Notes under the pieces: generated by a model | The model's input: only the letters and a program-made list of their open reading frames with translations | Told to the model about the DNA's origin: nothing | Databases searched by the model: none | Made by a program: the position numbers and the translations under genes | From: Lantana camara | Taxonomy: Eukaryota; Streptophyta; Magnoliopsida; Lamiales; Verbenaceae | NCBI GenBank assembly: GCA_037501455.1 | Contig: CM074864.1 | Location: 57,107,001 to 57,171,000 of the forward strand | DNA: 64,000 nt | Direction of reading: 5' to 3' | Shown: piece after piece, positions 58,966 to 64,000 of the stretch | Layout of the letters: every line of letters starts with the position of its first letter | Position numbering within the stretch: position 1 is the first letter of the stretch

Positions 58966-60801
58966 CTTACCCATTTATATTAGTAGTAAATTCCAATTTT
59001 GTCTCATTTATATCTGAAGTTCAGCAATTGTGAAGCAGTACAAGTTGGGGGTAAATCTGTCTTTTCCTGTATACCCATCGAACCTAGCAAAATAACAACT
59101 CATATTTTGAGTTTTTAATTAGGCTAGTGTTTTCTTTCCTAATATTGGGCTTTGAACATAACATAAGGCCCCATCCCTAATATAGTAAACACTAGGAATG
59201 GGGGGTGTTAAATACCTAACACCCTTTTCAATTAAAGTAAACAAATTTAAGAATTAGAATTAGTGTTTTGGTAGCAATTAGAATTAGTGTTATTTTTAGT
59301 TGAAATTGCAATTTTGATTGTTGGTGGCGAAGCCAAGTATAAGCGAGGGGTGCGGTGGACCCCCTTAATTACTTATAATCTCAAATACGCACACTCCATG
59401 AATTACTTGGAACGTACCGATAAAGCGATGGTCATGGTGTAGTGTAACATGTTGCAGCCGGCAGCCTCGTCTGCCTTTCGGCTCCCAATTACCCAACAAG
59501 TTCACATGTACCATAAGTTAAATGTGATATACATGGAAAAAGCTATATAATTGGAAAAATTAAGATCAAAACTAACTAGAAGACTCATTCAGGTAAAAAA
59601 AAATAAAAAAAAATAAACATGAATATGTCTTCATTTTTGGAAACCTCCGATAACTCTGTACTCAACTCACAAAACTCTGAACCAGTTGTTCATTGGGAGG
59701 TAAGGGTATTGAATTATTAAATTGTTGGACCATTAAAACTATTCACTTGGTGATAATGTAAATTAGGCGTGACAATGAGGCGAGGCAAGCTTTATTGTTG
59801 TTGTTGTTTTTTTTTTGTTTTTTGTTTTTGTGTGTGTGTGTGTCTATGTATGGGGTGGGGGTGAGGTTTTGAACCCGGGCTCAGACTGTAGAATGGTGGC
59901 TCGAGACTAACTCGCGTTGCATCCTATATAGATCAACAAAATTTGGATCTAGATCCACTCGTAAGTGTCACAATTATATATATATAATCTAGATCGAGTT
60001 CGACTCGTAAGTGTCACAAGCAAAACCAAGGCTCAACATGTTAATGTCGAACCCGAATCCAAATTATTTTCAAGCCAACTCGGGAGTCATGACTCGAACC
60101 CGTCTCATTACCATACCTAGTGTAAACGTAGCAGTCATATTCTTTACCACAAGCATAAGTTTTATTATGTTTGCATGAATTGAGAAAACTATTCTCATTT
60201 TGATAGATTGCATATCCATGCATGTACTACGTTTAAGGGCTATTTAGCTTGGTATTTATGTTGCACGGACACGGATATGGCGACACGAAATTTTTAAAAA
60301 TTTTATGACACGATATGACTATATTCTATATAAATAAATATTTGTTATATATAAATAAAAATATTTTATATAAAAACAAAAGTATTTTATAAGTATAATC
60401 TATGTAAAATAAAATATTAAAAAAAATATGTATCATTAAAAACTATAATAAGTTTTGTTATTTCAGTTTTCTTCCCAAAAATTTCTAAAAATATTTAAAA
60501 ACGCATAATTTTTTTTATATAATTATAAAATTTGCCACGCCGTGTTCTAACAGTATAGGACACTTCGCCCTGCCGTGTCCGACACCGTATCCTATTTTTT
60601 TGTATTTTTGTTCTATTTCGGACACGTTTCAGCTATGTCCGATACGTGTCGGACACTGCACGGATACAATTTTAGCCTTGTCCGTGCTTTCCAGCTTGGT
60701 ATTCTAAGGTTAGATTTATTTATCTATTATGTATTACTATTATAAAAGTGTGAATCCTCATATTTTTTTCGCGAAAAGTTAACGTAATTGTCCATTATCT
60801 A
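58966..60801 (+). repeat. Host DNA with copy B of the local duplication
   Basis: 59690-60801 matches copy A (23860-24019 joined to 45466-45860) in order. The rest (58966-59690) is AT-rich host DNA without a gene. A TG-rich tract at 59800-59850 is in neither flank of copy A. Confidence 0.7.
60256..60692. mobile_element. MITE-like insertion, 437 bp, absent from copy A
   Basis: Flanked by AGCTTGGTAT at 60246-60255 and 60693-60702. Copy A at 45747-45756 has one uninterrupted AGCTTGGTATTCTAAGG, so the 10-bp repeat is a true TSD. The ends share imperfect GCACGGACA inverted repeats, with nested GTGTCGGACAC phrases inside. TSD length suggests Mutator-like mobilisation. Confidence 0.8.
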
Positions 60802-61622
60802 TGATGGGTCTAAATATGGATACAGAGTTCGATCACTTTAGAATTTGTTTAAGTGAGGAAACCACTGGAAGATCGCCGGAAAAGATGGGGTTTCTACCTG
60901 CTAGGACAAACACACAGACAAAGTCAGAAGGCCAAGCTGGGGGAACTGGGGGTGATTCCCAGTTTGGCTCTCCGATGCCCAAGTCAGATGAAGATCTGAA
61001 AGAGAAAATGTAAGTATGAGTTGCAGTAATGGAAGTTGCTTACAGTGGAGAAGATGAACTTGGATATTTATAGTTGAGGGTCAGGGACCCTTTAGTCATT
61101 TGCATCGTGTGGTCCTGGCCGAATGTTACCCTAACACGTGGCGCTGCGAGAGAAACCTAGGAGGAATATTCTCTGAAAAGCTGGTGAAAGGTGGTGCTGA
61201 CAACAGTGGTAGGTGCGCGGGCAGGTACGATGTGTCAGAGAGCCGTTTGAGGAGTTGGTAACGAGGGCTGGAGAGCACGCTCGTGTCAACTAACGCCTTG
61301 GTGGCCAAGGAATCCGCTAGGGGATGAAGGCCAAGGCTGGTGTAACGAATTGGGGTGGAAGCCTCTCTGAGGGAATGTAGCGCTCGAAGAGGGCTTCCCT
61401 TGATTGATTGGAACGTTAACCATGTAGTGTGAATGGCACTCGTAGGAGAGCGGTAACAATGATCACGTGCAAATGTGACAGAGACGGCACGTGTTCTTGG
61501 AGGATGCTGGCGCTTTAAGGGTTTTAGCGCTCGTGTATGACTACCGCAATCACAGGACAGGTGTCGTCATCTTTGAGGTGCCACGTGTCCAAACGTGGGA
61601 CGAGCGCATTTTGACCACATCA
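60802..61622 (-). mobile_element. 3' LTR of the third element, 821 bp
   Basis: Minus strand TGATGTGGTC (61622) to ACCCATCA (60802). It contains a sense-strand TATA box and no coding content. Confidence 0.75.
61064..61073 (-). promoter_or_regulatory. Sense TATA box in the third LTR
   Basis: CTATAAATAT on the minus strand, about 550 bp from the U3 start; it would set the U3/R border near 61040. Confidence 0.6.
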
Positions 61623-61637
61623 TTTTGCCCCCAAATT
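61623..61637 (-). promoter_or_regulatory. Polypurine tract of the third element
   Basis: Minus strand AATTTGGGGGCAAAA directly precedes the TGATGTGG of the LTR. Confidence 0.75.
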
Positions 61638-61961
61638 CTGTAGTCCTTAGTGATAAGGGCTGTAGAATTTTTCCTAATGCAATCCATCGTGCGTGTCACT
61701 CATATGAGGTTTGGCATATTGGGCAATCTTCCTTCTGATTCCGCCATACATGCGGTCTCTTCAACTGACCGCTTGTAACGTCCAAGCATTAAATGCAGTC
61801 CTTTCTTCTGACCATTCAGAGCGTCTAAACATTAAATGCTGATGTGCGTGGGGCGCGTGAGTCTTGGGAAGTACGTGACGGTTCAATAAAGTGAACGGTT
61901 TCCTAGGCGGGAAATGATTACAATTTTGAATTTTTGCCAGAATCGTACCAACTTCCATCCC

Positions 61962-61970
61962 TATAAATAA
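61962..61970 (+). promoter_or_regulatory. TATA box of the opposite-strand ORF
   Basis: TATAAATAA 291 bp before the ATG at 62253 and outside the LTR, parallel to 27850-27858 (338 bp before its ATG). Confidence 0.6.
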
Positions 61971-62252
61971 GGGATCCGGCATCTATTCCATCTTTTACGC
62001 GAACAAATCTTCAGAGCATCCTTTTGCAGAAAAACTCTTTGCACACCAGTTTCAGAGCATTCCAATCTTTCCTTCAAGCTTTTTCCGAGAACTCAAGGTA
62101 ATCTTCGGTGAAACTTTCTGACTTTGCTAACCTTAGAATCATAATTAGGATTCAGCGATTCCTTAGACTCATATCTTCCAGAAATCCCCAATTTTCTTCA
62201 AAAACCCTCTTTTCCTAAAACCATCATATCCCTCTCAAATTCCAACACTACT

Positions 62253-63373
62253 ATGGCCGAACATCACGTAGAAGAGTTTGCCCGTGAAGTCGAAGAGATG
62301 GCCACCCAGAATTCATCTCCTCCGGATTCCCTTGGAGACGAGGAGTTGGGCGCAGCCGTGATGGCCATGGATGAAAGAAACCCAGGCGGGGTAGAGCATA
62401 TCTTCGAAGAGATGAACTTGGTAATAGTGGCGGAGAGACAGGGGATGACTCTCCCGATAACCGAGAGTGCGACTCACCCTCATCGCCATACAGTGACAGT
62501 GGCCATCGCAGCTCCGGCGCCGGAAACTGAGGGAGTAGCAGGGCCCTCTGAAAGATCCCGTGACAAGGGTAAGGGCAAGAGGCCCAAGAAAACCAAGCAA
62601 GCCAAGGGGTCCAACGAGGGTGAAGGCTCGGGCATGCAAGCGACCGAGCGTACTCCAGATGAGACTCCCAGCAAAATCACTTTGGGAGAGGTGAAGACTA
62701 TGCTGGCACCAATTTACTGGGATGAGCGCTTCACATGGAGGATTCCTGCTGACCACGAGCGCGCCAAACCGCCCTCCGCCCGGTGAGATGGCGGTCTACT
62801 TGGATGCGGTCAGCTCTGGGGGCTTGAGGTTCCCAATTCCAGCCCCCATAGCCCATATTCTGAACGATCTAGGCCTCTGTCCCTCACAAATCATGCCCAA
62901 CAGCCTCGCACTGATAACGAGCTTCGTAATCCTCATGGGATGCGCCGGTTACGAGCCCTTTATGCGAAATTTTAACGCTCTCTTCCAAGTAGTGAGCTCA
63001 CCACGCTCGTCACCTGAAGCGGGTTACTTCTATTACATCCAAGCAAAGGCCCACTTGAAGCTGATTAATTCTCCCTCGTCCACTTACGGCCCAAATTGGA
63101 AGGAGAAATACATCTTCGTTAAAGCGCCAGAAGATGATGGCTTCGGGGTGGTCCGAGAGTGGATAACCCACGGGAAGGGATCCCTTCAAAATCGCTTAGA
63201 ACCTGCCTTTCCAAAGGATTGGGCCAAGAGCCTGTCTAGGGCGTTGAGGGAAGAGGGTCGTTTGATCCGAGCCAAAGATTGGATTGACGATGATGAGCTC
63301 ATGTTTCTTTGTGGGCTTACTAACGACCCGCATTATCTTGACAACCCTCCCGCTCGTGATTTGGAAAGAGATG
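62253..63373 (+). pseudogene. Opposite-strand extra ORF (aORF), exon 1, one frameshift
   Basis: Starts MAEHHVEEFAREVEEMATQN, an acidic region, then a Lys-rich segment (RDKGKGKRPKKTKQAKG). The frame shifts near 62765 and continues as a globular domain (PAPIAHILNDLGLCPSQIMP, FMRNFNALFQVVSSP, NWKEKYIFVKAPEDDGFGVV, DDDELMFLCGL) related to block 1 of 28188-30868, i.e. the putative gypsy-type transposon / Transposase_28 family. A GATG|GTTAG donor ends the exon at 63373. The shared layout and own TATA box argue that this ORF was expressed from a separate promoter. Function unknown. Confidence 0.72.
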
Positions 63374-63493
63374 GTTAGATTCTTAGGGCACTAACTTTTA
63401 GCTAGGGATACTAACTGTATTTTTCCCATTGTAACTTGCCCTTTGAGAAATTTGTTTAAGAGTTTCTGACACTCGTTTCTGCCTTCCTTGTAG

Positions 63494-64000
63494 GAGTAGC
63501 AATTCTCGAGATGGCCGGAGGAATCAGACATGCTGCCAGGTTTGCTAACGCCAACAGGTGTCAAGCCCAACAAGAGGATCGACAGAATCCCCGAGGCCGT
63601 GGAGCGGGCAGGGGGGACGGTCGTGGCGGCCATCACGGCGCCAGCTCCAGTACGGCTCCTGGCGCTCAAACGCAACGAGGCCGAGGGGATGACAGGGCGG
63701 CCAACATGGAGAATAGGATAGTGGTACGGCTACCTCCTGCGACAGATTCGAGGGTGGCCGACCCTCGTGCTACCAACCAACGTGGTGACAAGCGGGGCTC
63801 AACCGACCGCTGACCGGACTTCCCGCAAGAGGAAGAGGATGCCCGATACCCTCGCAATAACAGGCAAGGGCAAGCAAGTGGTGGAAGGCCCCAAGGGCAA
63901 CGGAGAAACTTCCTCTTCAGAGGAAGAGCATCTGTGGGGTTTCACCCGTCGAGGGGATAGACACTTCACCGGCTCCGCGAATGGAGGTGCGGTTCTGCTG
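63494..64000 (+). pseudogene. aORF exon 2 of the third element, frame-disrupted, cut by window edge
   Basis: Begins after a TTCCTTGTAG acceptor. The start is open in one frame (AARFANANRCQAQQ, like the start of block 2 at 29323), then the coding pattern moves to another frame with PNKRIDRIPEAVERAG, an in-frame TAG at 63719, and a basic/acidic stretch (TSRKRKRMPD, SSSEEEHLWG). The intron (63374-63493) has GT..AG ends. Boundaries are inferred. Confidence 0.5.

Larger units (their letters stand above)
60802..64000 (-). mobile_element. Third LTR element (Tat-like), 3' end only, runs off the right edge
   Basis: The left boundary is fixed by copy A: CATTATCTAACTT is continuous there but here breaks after CATTATCTA (TSD probably ATCTA, 60797-60801). 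The 3' LTR, polypurine tract and an opposite-strand ORF follow in the same order as at 27388-30868. Gag and pol would lie beyond the window. Confidence 0.75.

Noticed and set aside
60801..61013. 70-codon frame at the left end of the third element
   Set aside because: Lies in the LTR, starts at its terminal base, no domain.

Overview
The window is nuclear DNA of a flowering plant, almost certainly a eudicot; I cannot name the species. The evidence is intron-rich genes with GT-AG junctions, three recognisable conserved plant genes, AT-rich intergenic DNA, and a dense nest of plant-type LTR retrotransposons with 5-bp target-site duplications (TSDs).

Host genes lie in the first 23 kb. The first exon of VARICOSE/EDC4 (mRNA decapping scaffold) runs off the left edge on the minus strand (198-1049). 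A 65-codon single-exon gene for a small one-pass membrane protein is on the plus strand (13556-13753). A complete 20-exon gene for the TFIIH p62-type subunit TFB1 occupies 14638-23008 on the minus strand. I assembled it exon by exon and it gives an uninterrupted 598-residue protein. Between the first two genes is a three-level nest (3410-9515): a pogo/Emigrant-like DNA element split by a minus-oriented solo LTR, itself split by a plus-oriented solo LTR of the same broad family. A SINE and a long-TIR element lie nearby.

From 24.0 kb to the right edge I see no host gene. In order: a truncated Ty1/copia element (24020-27378); a deletion junction with filler DNA; a Ty3/gypsy Tat-lineage element on the minus strand (27388-45465) that carries an opposite-strand extra ORF with its own TATA box and introns, and is itself interrupted by a MULE-like element and by a young gag-only LTR element (37114-43943); a second 12.5-kb minus-oriented LTR element without recognisable pol (46423-58965), interrupted by a copia solo LTR; and the 3' end of a third Tat-like element (60802 to the edge), again with an opposite-strand ORF. 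Host DNA between them belongs to two diverged copies of one local sequence (23860-24019 plus 45466-45850, and 59690-60801), so each copy serves as an empty-site control for insertions in the other.

The least explained signals are structural. (1) Three related LTR types carry six short dyads as three pairs, always 31-32 bp (three helical turns) apart. The dyad sequence is GGGAACG-type in two of them and GGACACG-type in the third, while the pairing is kept. (2) The gag-only element has five tandem hairpins between gag and its polypurine tract, with covarying stems and a constant loop. (3) The pol-less 12.5-kb element is studded with interrupted dyads built on GCGAGC/GCTCGC and has a long tract of GAGCTC-centred repeats. 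All coordinates were read by eye; no alignment or database search was run.
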